A stretch of DNA of 13,220 nt from an uncultured Bacilli bacterium (GTDB lineage: Bacteria; Bacillota_I; Bacilli_A; RF39; UBA660): the NCBI GenBank assembly GCA_947632685.1, contig CANRQD010000026.1, forward strand, positions 1-13,220. Direction: 5' to 3'. Below the pieces are notes generated by a model, which saw only the letters and a program-made list of their open reading frames with translations, was not told the origin of the DNA and ran no database searches. A program made the position numbers and the translations under genes. Of this stretch, positions 6,576 to 13,220 are shown piece after piece; the first letter of the stretch is position 1, and the number at the start of each line of letters is the position of its first letter.

Positions 6576-7188
6576 TTACATCAGTTATTAATTTATCATC
6601 CTTTAAATTTTTTATTTCTCTCATCATTGCACTTCTATCCACAGAAAGATAATCGGCTAAATCAGTATATGAATATTTTAAATTAAATGATTTTGAATTT
6701 ATATTTTTACTTTCAGTTTCAAAATAATGTAATAATTTAGCTCTAATACTTCTTTTTGTTAATAATTCTATTCTTTGATTTCTTTTGACAAGTTTTTCTG
6801 AAATTAATTTGACTAGGTTATCTAATAAAATAGGAGCTGTTTTATTATTAGTTTTGCATTCTTTAATTAATTCATTATACTCTATAAAAGTTACTTTACA
6901 GTTAGCAGTTGCAACTACTGATAGCTCACTACTAGTTGTTGATATAAACATATCAGAAAAAATATCTCCCGTAGACATTTCTTCAATAATAGTTCTTTTA
7001 CCATCAAAGTCAAAACGCATTAAATTAGCAGTACCTTCTTCTATAATTCCAATGATATCTCTATTACCTAAAGAATAGATTATTGTTTGATCAGGTTTGT
7101 AAAAATGTGTACTTGACTGTAAAGTGTGTAATAATTTTTTTAAATCTTTTTCATCTAAATTTTGATAAATCCTATATTTTTCAAGCAT
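6550..7188 (-). CDS. CRP/FNR-family transcriptional regulator
   Basis: A 212-residue regulator with an N-terminal cyclic-nucleotide-binding-like beta-roll (about 12-110) containing IIGIIEEGTANL and STGDIFSDM, a long dimerisation helix (about 118-140), and a C-terminal winged helix-turn-helix (about 170-205) with YTDLADYLSVDRSAMMREI. The recognition helix is of the VDRSAMxRE type frequent in anaerobic Firmicutes. The phosphate-binding cassette lacks the Arg-Ser pair that binds cAMP in CRP, and there is no N-terminal cysteine cluster like FNR (only Cys97 and Cys111), so the signal is unknown. AGAGGTG precedes the start. It is divergent from nrdD, and the palindrome in the shared intergenic region overlaps its -35 box, suggesting self-regulation and control of the anaerobic reductase operon. 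Family assignment is firm; its targets are inferred. Confidence 0.88.
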   Translation of the reverse strand: MLEKYRIYQNLDEKDLKKLLHTLQSSTHFYKPDQTIIYSLGNRDIIGIIEEGTANLMRFDFDGKRTIIEEMSTGDIFSDMFISTTSSELSVVATANCKVTFIEYNELIKECKTNNKTAPILLDNLVKLISEKLVKRNQRIELLTKRSIRAKLLHYFETESKNINSKSFNLKYSYTDLADYLSVDRSAMMREIKNLKDDKLITDVNKKITILY

Positions 7189-7217
7189 TTTAAAACACCT
7201 CTTTTTTTGATAATTAA

Positions 7218-7246
7218 ATTATAATGCTAAATTGTTGCAATTGCAA
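7218..7246 (-). promoter_or_regulatory. Promoter of the CRP/FNR-family regulator
   Basis: Reading the minus strand, -35 TTGCAA (7246-7241), 17-bp spacer, -10 TATAAT (7223-7218). The -35 hexamer is one arm of the palindrome at 7233-7248, so a protein bound there would block RNA polymerase. Confidence 0.65.
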
Positions 7247-7248
7247 CA
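7233..7248. promoter_or_regulatory. Perfect 16-bp palindrome, candidate operator in the regulator/nrdD divergent region
   Basis: TGTTGCAATTGCAACA is a perfect inverted repeat with no central gap (TTGCA-AT-TGCAA). Its size and symmetry suit a CRP/FNR dimer. Its centre (7240.5) covers the regulator's -35. It lies 41.5 bp upstream of a start that would follow the -10-like TATGAT at 7270-7275, or about 49 bp upstream if TATAAT at 7277-7282 is used. Confidence 0.6.
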
Positions 7249-7269
7249 GAAAAAAATAAAAATTAGAAA

Positions 7270-7282
7270 TATGATTTATAAT
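7270..7282 (+). promoter_or_regulatory. -10 region of the nrdD-nrdG-dut operon
   Basis: Two overlapping-region candidates occur: TATGAT (7270-7275) and the consensus TATAAT (7277-7282). Neither has a recognisable -35 (the bases 17 upstream of TATAAT are aaataa), as expected of an activator-dependent promoter. The AGAGAGG ribosome-binding site follows at 7294-7300. Confidence 0.5.
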
Positions 7283-7306
7283 GTAAGGTAGAAAGAGAGG
7301 TATATT

Positions 7307-9430
7307 ATGAAGGTCATAAAAAGAGATGGTAAAAGTGTTGATTATGATAGAGAAAAAATAAGAATAGCTATCGGAAAGGCAAATGATAGTGTTTCTGAAG
7401 AGGATAGAATTACAGATCGTCAAATAGAAAATATTATTAAATATATTGAAGGTCTAAATAAGAAAAGAATGTTAATTGAAGATATTCAAGATTTAATAGA
7501 AGAAAAAATAATGGGATTAGGTAAATATGTATTAGCAAAGGAATACATTACATATAGATATGTAAGAGCTTTAGCTAGAAAAGCTAATACAACAGACGAA
7601 TCTATTTTAAGTTTAATAAAGAATTCTAATAAAGAATTAGCTGAAGAAAATTCAAATAAGTCTACAACTTTAGCTTCTACTCAAAGAGATTATATTGCAG
7701 GAGAAGTATCACGTGATTTAACACGTAGAATTTTACTTCCAGAAAAACTTAGTAAAGCTCATGATGAAGGAATATTTCATTTCCATGATGCAGATTACTT
7801 TATTCAACCAATATTTAATTGTTGTTTAATAAATATTGAAGATATGTTAGATAATGGTACAGTAATGAATGGTAAGATGATTGAATCTCCTAAAAGTTTC
7901 CAAGTAGCTTGTACTGTTACTACTCAAATTATTGCAGCAGTAGCATCTAATCAATATGGAGGTCAATCTGTAGATTTATCTCATTTAGGTAAATATATTA
8001 GAAAAAGTAAAGAAAAATTTATTAGTAGTATTAAGAAAAACCATAAAAATTTATCAAAAGAAGATATTGAATCACTTGCAAATGATAGATTAAAAGATGA
8101 GGTAAAAGCAGGTGTTCAAACTATTCAATATCAAATTAATACATTAATGACTACAAATGGACAATCACCTTTTGTAACATTATTTATGCACTTAAAGGAT
8201 GATGATCCATATATAGAAGAAAATGCTATGCTTTTCGAAGAGGTTATTAGTCAAAGATATGAAGGAATAAAGAATGAAAAAGGAGTATATATTACGCCAG
8301 CATTCCCTAAACTTGTTTATGTATTAGATGAAAATAACTGCTTAAAAGGTGGTAAATATGATTATTTAACAAAATTAGCTGTTAGATGTTCTGCTAAGAG
8401 AATGTATCCTGATTATATAAGTGCTAAAGAAATGCGTAAAAATTATAAGGGAAATGTATTTAGTCCTATGGGATGTAGAAGCTTCTTATCCCCATGGAAA
8501 GATAAGGATGGCAATTATAAGTTTGAGGGTAGATTTAATCAAGGTGTTGTTTCAATTAATTTACCTCAAATTGGACTTGCTGCTGAAAGAGATGAAGAAA
8601 AATTCTGGAAAATATTTGATGAAAGATTAGAACTATGTCATGAAGCATTAATGTGTAGACATGAAGCTTTACTTGGAACACCTAGTGATATTTCTCCAAT
8701 TCATTGGCAGTATGGAGCTATTGCACGTCTTAAAAAGGGTGAAAAAATTGATAAATATCTTAAAAATGGTTATTCTACATTATCTTTAGGATATATTGGA
8801 TTATATGAATTAACTATGCTAATAAAAGGTGTTCCTCAAACTGATCCAGAGGGAGAACAATTTGCATTAAAAGTTATGAAATATATGCGTAAAAAATGTG
8901 ATGATTGGAAAAAAGAATCAGGACTTGGCTTTGCATTATATGGTACACCAGCTGAAAGTTTATGTTATCGTTTTGCACGAATTGATAAAGAAAAATATGG
9001 AACTATAAAAGATATAACAGATAAAGGTTATTATACAAATAGTTATCATGTTGATGTTAGAGAAAAAATTGATGCATTTACTAAATTTAAATTTGAAAGT
9101 CAATTTCAACCAATTTCATCAGGTGGATGTATTTCATATGTTGAAGTTCCAAATATGGAAAAGAATTTAAAAGCTATGGAAGATGTAGTTAAATTTATAT
9201 ATGATAACATTCAGTATGCTGAATTTAATACTAAGTCTGATTATTGTCATGTTTGTGGATATACTGGAGAAATTAAGATTAATGATGATTTTGAATGGGA
9301 ATGTCCAGAATGTGGAAACAAAGATAAACAAAAAATGAATGTTGCTAGACGTACTTGTGGTTATTTAGGTGAAAATTTCTGGAATGTAGGTAAAACTAAG
9401 GAAATAAAAGCTAGAGTAACTCACTTATAG
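7307..9430 (+). CDS. nrdD: Anaerobic (class III) ribonucleoside-triphosphate reductase, catalytic subunit
   Basis: Reduces ribonucleoside triphosphates to deoxy forms without oxygen, using a glycyl radical. The 707-residue length is typical. An N-terminal ATP-cone (about 1-95, starting MKVIKRDGKSVDYDREKI) gives allosteric control by ATP/dATP. The catalytic barrel includes HFHDADY (158-164), a Cys pair (172-173) and GRFNQGVVSINLPQIGLAA. Near the C terminus two CxxC pairs (Cys647/Cys650 and Cys666/Cys669) form the structural zinc site, followed by RRTCGYLG, where Gly685 is the predicted radical residue made by NrdG. The gene starts a three-gene operon. The stop codon merges with the TAGGAGGAG ribosome-binding site of nrdG. 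Being divergent from a CRP/FNR regulator fits control by oxygen or redox state. No class I or II reductase is present here. Confidence 0.97.
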   Translation: MKVIKRDGKSVDYDREKIRIAIGKANDSVSEEDRITDRQIENIIKYIEGLNKKRMLIEDIQDLIEEKIMGLGKYVLAKEYITYRYVRALARKANTTDESILSLIKNSNKELAEENSNKSTTLASTQRDYIAGEVSRDLTRRILLPEKLSKAHDEGIFHFHDADYFIQPIFNCCLINIEDMLDNGTVMNGKMIESPKSFQVACTVTTQIIAAVASNQYGGQSVDLSHLGKYIRKSKEKFISSIKKNHKNLSKEDIESLANDRLKDEVKAGVQTIQYQINTLMTTNGQSPFVTLFMHLKDDDPYIEENAMLFEEVISQRYEGIKNEKGVYITPAFPKLVYVLDENNCLKGGKYDYLTKLAVRCSAKRMYPDYISAKEMRKNYKGNVFSPMGCRSFLSPWKDKDGNYKFEGRFNQGVVSINLPQIGLAAERDEEKFWKIFDERLELCHEALMCRHEALLGTPSDISPIHWQYGAIARLKKGEKIDKYLKNGYSTLSLGYIGLYELTMLIKGVPQTDPEGEQFALKVMKYMRKKCDDWKKESGLGFALYGTPAESLCYRFARIDKEKYGTIKDITDKGYYTNSYHVDVREKIDAFTKFKFESQFQPISSGGCISYVEVPNMEKNLKAMEDVVKFIYDNIQYAEFNTKSDYCHVCGYTGEIKINDDFEWECPECGNKDKQKMNVARRTCGYLGENFWNVGKTKEIKARVTHL

Positions 9431-9438
9431 GAGGAGTT

Positions 9439-9987
9439 ATGCATTACGCAGAAATAAAAAAATATGATATCGCAAATGGAGAGGGAGTTAGAGTAACCCT
9501 CTTTGTTAGTGGTTGCCCTCATCATTGCAAAGGATGCTTTAATGAAGAAGCTTGGGATTATAATTATGGAAAAAAATTTGGTAATGATGAAATAGAAGAT
9601 ATTATAGATTGCTTAAAAAATGATTATATAAATGGCTTAACTTTATTAGGTGGAGAACCTATGTGGCCTGATAATCAAAAAGGTCTTTTACCATTACTTA
9701 GAAAAGTAAAAGAAGAATATCCAAATAAAAATATATGGTGTTATACAGGTTATTTATTTGATAAAGAAATAATGGATAAAATGTATAAAGAAAATGATTT
9801 TACAAGAGAATTTTTATCATATATTGATGTATTAGTAGATGGTAGATTTATTGAAAGTTTACTTAATAGAACATTATATTTTAGAGGTAGTTCTAATCAA
9901 AGAATAATAGATGTAAAAAAGAGTTTAAAGCAGAAAAAAGTAGTTGAATATCAAATGAAAAAAGAAGGAGAAAAAATACATGCGTAG
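9439..9987 (+). CDS. nrdG: Anaerobic ribonucleotide reductase-activating protein (radical SAM)
   Basis: Generates the glycyl radical on NrdD by reductive cleavage of SAM at a [4Fe-4S] cluster. The 182-residue protein has the activase layout: the cluster motif CPHHCKGC (Cys26, Cys30, Cys33) directly after the LFVSG strand, then LLGGEP (69-74) and the WCYTGY strand (about 95-101). The length is slightly above the common 150-175 because of a lysine-rich C-terminal tail (about 163-182). The start follows GGAGGAG by a normal spacing, and the gene begins 8 bp after nrdD. Its 3' end overlaps the dut start by 8 bp, so the three genes are translationally linked. Confidence 0.96.
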   Translation: MHYAEIKKYDIANGEGVRVTLFVSGCPHHCKGCFNEEAWDYNYGKKFGNDEIEDIIDCLKNDYINGLTLLGGEPMWPDNQKGLLPLLRKVKEEYPNKNIWCYTGYLFDKEIMDKMYKENDFTREFLSYIDVLVDGRFIESLLNRTLYFRGSSNQRIIDVKKSLKQKKVVEYQMKKEGEKIHA

Positions 9988-10435
9988 TAGAGGATTTGAA
10001 GTAGTTGAAGAGTATAAAGATAAAGGTATTAATTTGCCTGTTAGAAAAACAAAATATTCAGCAGGTTATGATGTTGAAGCAGCAGAAGATGTAATAATTC
10101 CTGCTTACAAATTTGGAACTAAACCAACACTTATTCCAACAGGATTAAAAGCATATTGTGGTAAAGATGAATATTATATATTAGTAAATAGAAGTAGCGG
10201 CCCTAAAAAAGGTTTTGTTATGGCTAATAGTATAGGTATAATTGATAGTGATTATTATAATAATGAATCTAATGAAGGTCATTTCTATTTTCAATATTTT
10301 AACTTTTCTGATCACGATTTAGAAGTAAAAAAAGGTGATGTCATAGGACAAGTAATCTTTCAAAAATATTTAACAGTAGATGATGATAAATCAGAAGGTA
10401 TACGTTCTGGAGGTTTTGGTTCTACTGATAAATAA
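9980..10435 (+). CDS. dut: dUTP diphosphatase (trimeric dUTPase)
   Basis: Hydrolyses dUTP to dUMP and pyrophosphate, keeping uracil out of DNA and supplying dUMP for thymidylate synthesis. All five trimeric-dUTPase motifs are present in 151 residues: I SAGYDVEAAED (27-37), II RSSGPKKG (71-78), III GIIDSDYY (86-93, with the catalytic Asp and the base-stacking Tyr), IV GDVIGQVIFQKY (119-130) and V RSGGFGST (142-149). A short polar insertion after motif III (NNESNEGH) resembles that of other Firmicute dUTPases. The start ATG at 9980 lies inside the end of nrdG and is preceded by AAGGAG. Grouping with nrdD and nrdG couples deoxynucleotide production with removal of dUTP made from reduced UTP. Confidence 0.95.
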   Translation: MRSRGFEVVEEYKDKGINLPVRKTKYSAGYDVEAAEDVIIPAYKFGTKPTLIPTGLKAYCGKDEYYILVNRSSGPKKGFVMANSIGIIDSDYYNNESNEGHFYFQYFNFSDHDLEVKKGDVIGQVIFQKYLTVDDDKSEGIRSGGFGSTDK

Positions 10436-10460
10436 TTTATTTCCTTTATTACTATTATTA

Positions 10461-10469
10461 TGATATAGT
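10461..10469 (+). promoter_or_regulatory. Extended -10 element before the small membrane protein
   Basis: TGATATAGT (TGn + TATAGT) in the 57-bp gap after dut. The expected -35 position (TTCCTT, 10441-10446) is weak. No terminator hairpin was seen in this gap, so read-through from the nrdD operon is also possible. Confidence 0.45.
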
Positions 10470-10492
10470 AAAATAAAGGAGGAGTAAGTAAA

Positions 10493-10897
10493 ATGTATGA
10501 TTATGAAATGTCATATGATTCAGCTGTAGCTGCATCTGCTTTAGGAGCAATATTTGGAACAGTAATGATTATTTGCCTTATCATGTCCATTATAAGCATT
10601 ATTGCTATGTGGCGTTTGTTTACAAAGGCAGGTAAACCAGGATGGGCATCATTAATACCAATTTATAATATGGTTGTATTATTCCAAATTTCTGGAATGA
10701 GTCCATGGCTAATTTTATTGATCTTAGTTCCATTTGCTAATCTTATAATTCAGATAATGCTTTATATTAACCTTGCTAAAGCATATGGCAAAGGTACTGG
10801 CTTTGCAGTAGGATTAATTTTCTTAAATCCAATATTTATGTTAATATTAGGATTAGGAAGTTCAAAATATGTTGGAAATACACAACAAAGTGCATAA
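10493..10897 (+). CDS. Small multi-pass membrane protein, DUF5684-like
   Basis: A 134-residue hydrophobic protein with about four membrane segments (about 17-41, 53-67, 71-93 and 102-123) and a short charged N terminus. The central signature is KAGKPGWASLIPIYN (45-59) followed by LVPFANLIIQIML and LAKAYGKGTGF. I associate this pattern with the uncharacterised DUF5684 membrane family, which is common in Firmicutes and Actinobacteria. Its function is unknown. Asn113-Pro114 in the last helix and the Gly-rich ending LGLGSSKYVG are also family-like. It has a strong AAAGGAGGAG ribosome-binding site and probably its own promoter. It faces the LCP gene tail to tail across a terminator, so there is no operon link to it. 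Confidence 0.8.
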   Translation: MYDYEMSYDSAVAASALGAIFGTVMIICLIMSIISIIAMWRLFTKAGKPGWASLIPIYNMVVLFQISGMSPWLILLILVPFANLIIQIMLYINLAKAYGKGTGFAVGLIFLNPIFMLILGLGSSKYVGNTQQSA

Positions 10898-10928
10898 AAA
10901 AAGTTCAATTAAGTGAACTTTTTTTCTT
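10896..10928. terminator. Bidirectional rho-independent terminator
   Basis: AAGTTCA (10901-10907) pairs with TGAACTT (10914-10920) around a 6-nt loop. Flanking A and T runs extend the stem and supply the U-tract on either strand. It separates the convergent DUF5684-like and LCP genes. Confidence 0.85.
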
Positions 10929-10935
10929 TTATCTT

Positions 10936-12930
10936 TTATTCAGATGGCACTGAAGAAGGAGGAGATGTAGGTTTAGGATCTGTTGGATTAGTTTCTGATT
11001 GATTTCCACCAGTTTCGTTATTTTCATCAGTACCAGTACTAGTATCTGTGTCAGTATCTGAATTATTTGATTCTTCATCATTATCATCATCATTATTTTC
11101 TTCAACTTTTTTATTACTATATAATTCATCATCACTTACACAGACATTATTATCATTTTTTGAATATCCGTATTTACATACACAGGTAACTTTATCAGCA
11201 CCTAATTCCTCATTTAGACCACATTTTTTGCTAGCATCTTCCTCATCTTCATCTTTAGGTTTAGTTTTATATTTAGATGCATTGAATGTTGATTTATAAG
11301 GACCATAACCAATTATTTCTTTTTCATACGGTTTATTAATTGAAAATTTAAATGTTTTTATTTGTTTATGTTTAACTAATTCAAGGTTCTTTTTCATTTC
11401 TGCAATTATATCTTTTACACTATATGTATTTGGAACATAATCATATAATTCCATTCTCATTCTTTTATCATATATCATAGCGCCATATCCTTGTAGATAT
11501 AACTGTTGAATATTTACTATATTAGAACTATTATCACTTAATCCAACTTTTGCTATATCTTTAGCAATACTATAGAATGATAATATTTGCTTTTGTGTAA
11601 GATTAGTATCTAAACTATTAGCAATTGTATTAAATACATTTGTAAATTGATTAACACTTTTTATTGATTTAATTTTTTCTAATAATGCTTGTATAACTAA
11701 TTGTTGATTTTGTCCTCTTCCAAAGTCACCATTAGCTAATTGTTTTCTATTTCTAGAAAGAACTAATGCTTCTTCACCATTTAGGTGTTGCATTCCTTCA
11801 TCTATACATACTTGTTTACCACGTGATGAATCATCAGTACATAAATCTTGTGGAACCTCAACATCGATACCACCTAGAGCATCCACTAAATGAACTAGAC
11901 CTTTAAAGTTTATTTTTGCATAATAGTCTATATCAATATCTAAGAAATCTTCAATGGTATTAATCATACAGTCATTTCCATAAGCAGCAGCATGAGTAAT
12001 TTTATTTTCTTCTTTACTAGGCCAACATGCAATTGGAACATAGCTATCTCTTGGTATTGATAACATTGTTGCATTTAATGTTTTAGGATTGAATGTTATT
12101 AAAATTAAAGAATCACCATTAGCAACAGCATTTTTGGCTAAAACCTCATCGGTTGAATCAATTCCCATTAGAAGAATTGTAAATGGTTCTTTTATTGATT
12201 TACCAGTTGATGCATTTTCTTCATCAGATGTATCTGATTTTTTCATTTCTTTTTCTTTTGATATTATTATTTTAGTTTCATTTTGAATATTTTCATAACC
12301 AGCTATATTTCCATATATACTTGGATAATCTGTTGCCACAAATATAGCATCTAAATCCTTTGTATATAAATCTGCAATCATTTCTGTATAACTTTCATAT
12401 TCTGTAATATCATTATTATCATGAAGTTTATTTTCTTTAATAATTTCTTGAGGGATTATATATCCTTCAGGAGATTTTTTATCTTTTAATATTCCTATTT
12501 TATAATCATCAATGTCTTTTATCTTTTCTGCTTCATTATCACTTAATGTTATTAAACTAGAAGAGTAGGTTACATATTTTTTATTTAAACTATCAATAGT
12601 ACCTAAAAAATATGATATAGCAATTCCTGTTATTGCACATATGATTGAATATAAAATTAAAAATACTATAAATCCAATTCTTTTTGATTCTTTTTTCTTT
12701 TTTCGAGCTTTATTTTTCCAAATAATTTTTATTTTTATAAATGAGATTAAATCTATTAAAAATAATATTCCTATTATTATATATCTTATTAAATTTTCAA
12801 TTCCGTCTAATGAAAATATATTATAAATTAAGTATCCGCTAGCAACTAAAGATATTATAAAAAATATTAATGCTATTAAACTTGATTTCTTTCTTTTTTT
12901 TCTATTTTCTTCAATTATTTTTTCTGACAT
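10936..12930 (-). CDS. LytR-CpsA-Psr (LCP) family cell-wall glycopolymer transferase with extra extracellular domains
   Basis: LCP enzymes attach teichoic acids or capsule polymers from lipid carriers to peptidoglycan. This 664-residue protein has a basic cytoplasmic start, three membrane helices (about 17-37, 47-67 and 87-109) and a long extracellular part. Residues ~140-225 (YKIGILKD..., LYTKDLDAIFV) look like a small binding-protein-like or CpsA-type accessory domain. The LCP core (~249-420) has LLMGIDST, NGDSLILITFNP, SIPRDSYVPI (Arg294/Asp295), LVDALGGIDV and LNGEEALVLSRNR with DFGRGQNQQ, which supply the lipid-phosphate-binding arginines and aspartates. A four-Cys module (Cys570, 583, 585, 597) precedes an acidic, Ser/Thr/Pro-rich low-complexity tail (~608-664). 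Four more cysteines sit inside the core. AGGAGG precedes the start. It stands alone, so its polymer is unknown. Confidence 0.9.
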   Translation of the reverse strand: MSEKIIEENRKKRKKSSLIALIFFIISLVASGYLIYNIFSLDGIENLIRYIIIGILFLIDLISFIKIKIIWKNKARKKKKESKRIGFIVFLILYSIICAITGIAISYFLGTIDSLNKKYVTYSSSLITLSDNEAEKIKDIDDYKIGILKDKKSPEGYIIPQEIIKENKLHDNNDITEYESYTEMIADLYTKDLDAIFVATDYPSIYGNIAGYENIQNETKIIISKEKEMKKSDTSDEENASTGKSIKEPFTILLMGIDSTDEVLAKNAVANGDSLILITFNPKTLNATMLSIPRDSYVPIACWPSKEENKITHAAAYGNDCMINTIEDFLDIDIDYYAKINFKGLVHLVDALGGIDVEVPQDLCTDDSSRGKQVCIDEGMQHLNGEEALVLSRNRKQLANGDFGRGQNQQLVIQALLEKIKSIKSVNQFTNVFNTIANSLDTNLTQKQILSFYSIAKDIAKVGLSDNSSNIVNIQQLYLQGYGAMIYDKRMRMELYDYVPNTYSVKDIIAEMKKNLELVKHKQIKTFKFSINKPYEKEIIGYGPYKSTFNASKYKTKPKDEDEEDASKKCGLNEELGADKVTCVCKYGYSKNDNNVCVSDDELYSNKKVEENNDDDNDEESNNSDTDTDTSTGTDENNETGGNQSETNPTDPKPTSPPSSVPSE

Positions 12931-12964
12931 TTAATAACCTCCTGTTTTTATTCTATTCCTATTT

Positions 12965-12993
12965 ATTATATCCAATAATATGATTTTTTTCAA
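12965..12993 (-). promoter_or_regulatory. Sigma-A-type promoter of the LCP gene
   Basis: On the minus strand, -35 TTGAAA (12993-12988), 17-bp spacer, -10 TATAAT (12970-12965). The predicted start near 12958 gives a leader of about 27 bases holding the AGGAGG ribosome-binding site. Confidence 0.75.
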
Positions 12994-13168
12994 CTATAAA
13001 TTCTTGGCCCTATTCCATTAAGAATTTGTTATAAATTAAAAATATATATTTCTATTATTTAATATGAAAGTTATAACGATTTTTTATAAAAATAATTACT
13101 ATAAAAGATTAGGAAAAATATAATTATCTTTTGCTATATATCTTTGTTAGTGTAAAGAGTTTTGGGGG

Positions 13169-13209
13169 AGAAAGTTAAATTTATAATAAATTTGATTTTC
13201 TTTTTTTTT
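13169..13209 (+). terminator. Terminator-like hairpin with T-tract, transcript unidentified
   Basis: Bases 13169-13183 pair with 13187-13201 over 15 positions (two are G-U wobbles) around a 3-nt loop, followed directly by eight T's (13202-13209). The polarity is plus strand. No plus-strand gene precedes it: the only open stretch is a 19-codon ORF without a ribosome-binding site. The rest of 12994-13168 shows no gene. The core is AT-only, and a TATAAT inside it (13182-13187) could instead be a -10 box. Confidence 0.45.
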
Positions 13210-13220
13210 ATATTTGATTA

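Noticed and set aside
6785..7078. Plus-strand open frame opposite the CRP/FNR gene
   Set aside because: The minus-strand frame has clear family motifs, whereas this frame shows none.
10929..11299. Alternative frames across the LCP tail on both strands, Met/Leu- or Ser-rich
   Set aside because: Low-complexity shadows of the acidic Ser/Thr/Pro tail-coding region.
13064..13123. 19-codon plus-strand ORF starting MKVITIFYK
   Set aside because: No ribosome-binding site, very short and AT-driven; chance occurrence is likely.
1..13220. CRISPR arrays, insertion sequences, tRNA or rRNA genes, alternative genetic code
   Set aside because: No regularly spaced direct repeats, transposase motifs or structural RNA signatures were seen; TGA terminates genes and TGG encodes Trp.

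Overview
The window comes from a very AT-rich, low-GC Gram-positive-type bacterium. Intergenic DNA is almost pure A/T, and ribosome-binding sites are AGGAGG/AGGTGA-like. TGA acts as a stop (for example at the end of the pncC-like gene) while Trp is encoded by TGG, so the standard code applies and this is not Mycoplasma or Spiroplasma. A wall-linked LCP protein, an oxygen-independent (class III) ribonucleotide reductase and a CRP/FNR regulator with an ADYLsVDRSAM-type helix-turn-helix point to an anaerobic Firmicute, either Bacilli or Clostridia and probably gut-associated. I cannot name a genus.

Region 1 (1-4180, all +) is a near-continuous NAD(P) cofactor cluster: the 3' part of glutamine-dependent NAD synthetase (nadE), nicotinate-nucleotide adenylyltransferase (nadD), a CinA-C/PncC-type NMN deamidase, an unassigned radical SAM protein, a Nudix plus winged-helix protein of the NrtR regulator type, and NAD kinase (nadK). 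It ends at a rho-independent terminator overlapping the nadK stop codon. Together these encode NMN -> NaMN -> NaAD -> NAD -> NADP plus a probable regulator. The radical SAM protein is the one member with no known place in this pathway.

Region 2 (4181-6568, +) holds a cation diffusion facilitator transporter and a 467-residue protein of unknown family. Each has its own likely promoter. A two-way terminator closes the region against the convergent regulator gene.

Region 3 (6550-10435) is an anaerobic deoxynucleotide block. A CRP/FNR-family regulator on the minus strand is divergent from nrdD-nrdG-dut on the plus strand. The shared 118-bp intergenic region carries a perfect 16-bp palindrome, TGTTGCAATTGCAACA, that overlaps the regulator's own -35 box. 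It is the obvious candidate operator.

Region 4 (10436-13220) contains a small multi-pass membrane protein (DUF5684-like), a two-way terminator, and a 664-residue minus-strand LCP-family protein. The LCP protein has three membrane spans, a possible extra binding-protein-like domain, a four-cysteine module and an acidic Ser/Thr/Pro tail. Its consensus promoter is visible. The last ~260 bp have no convincing gene but carry a plus-strand terminator-like hairpin whose transcript is unidentified.
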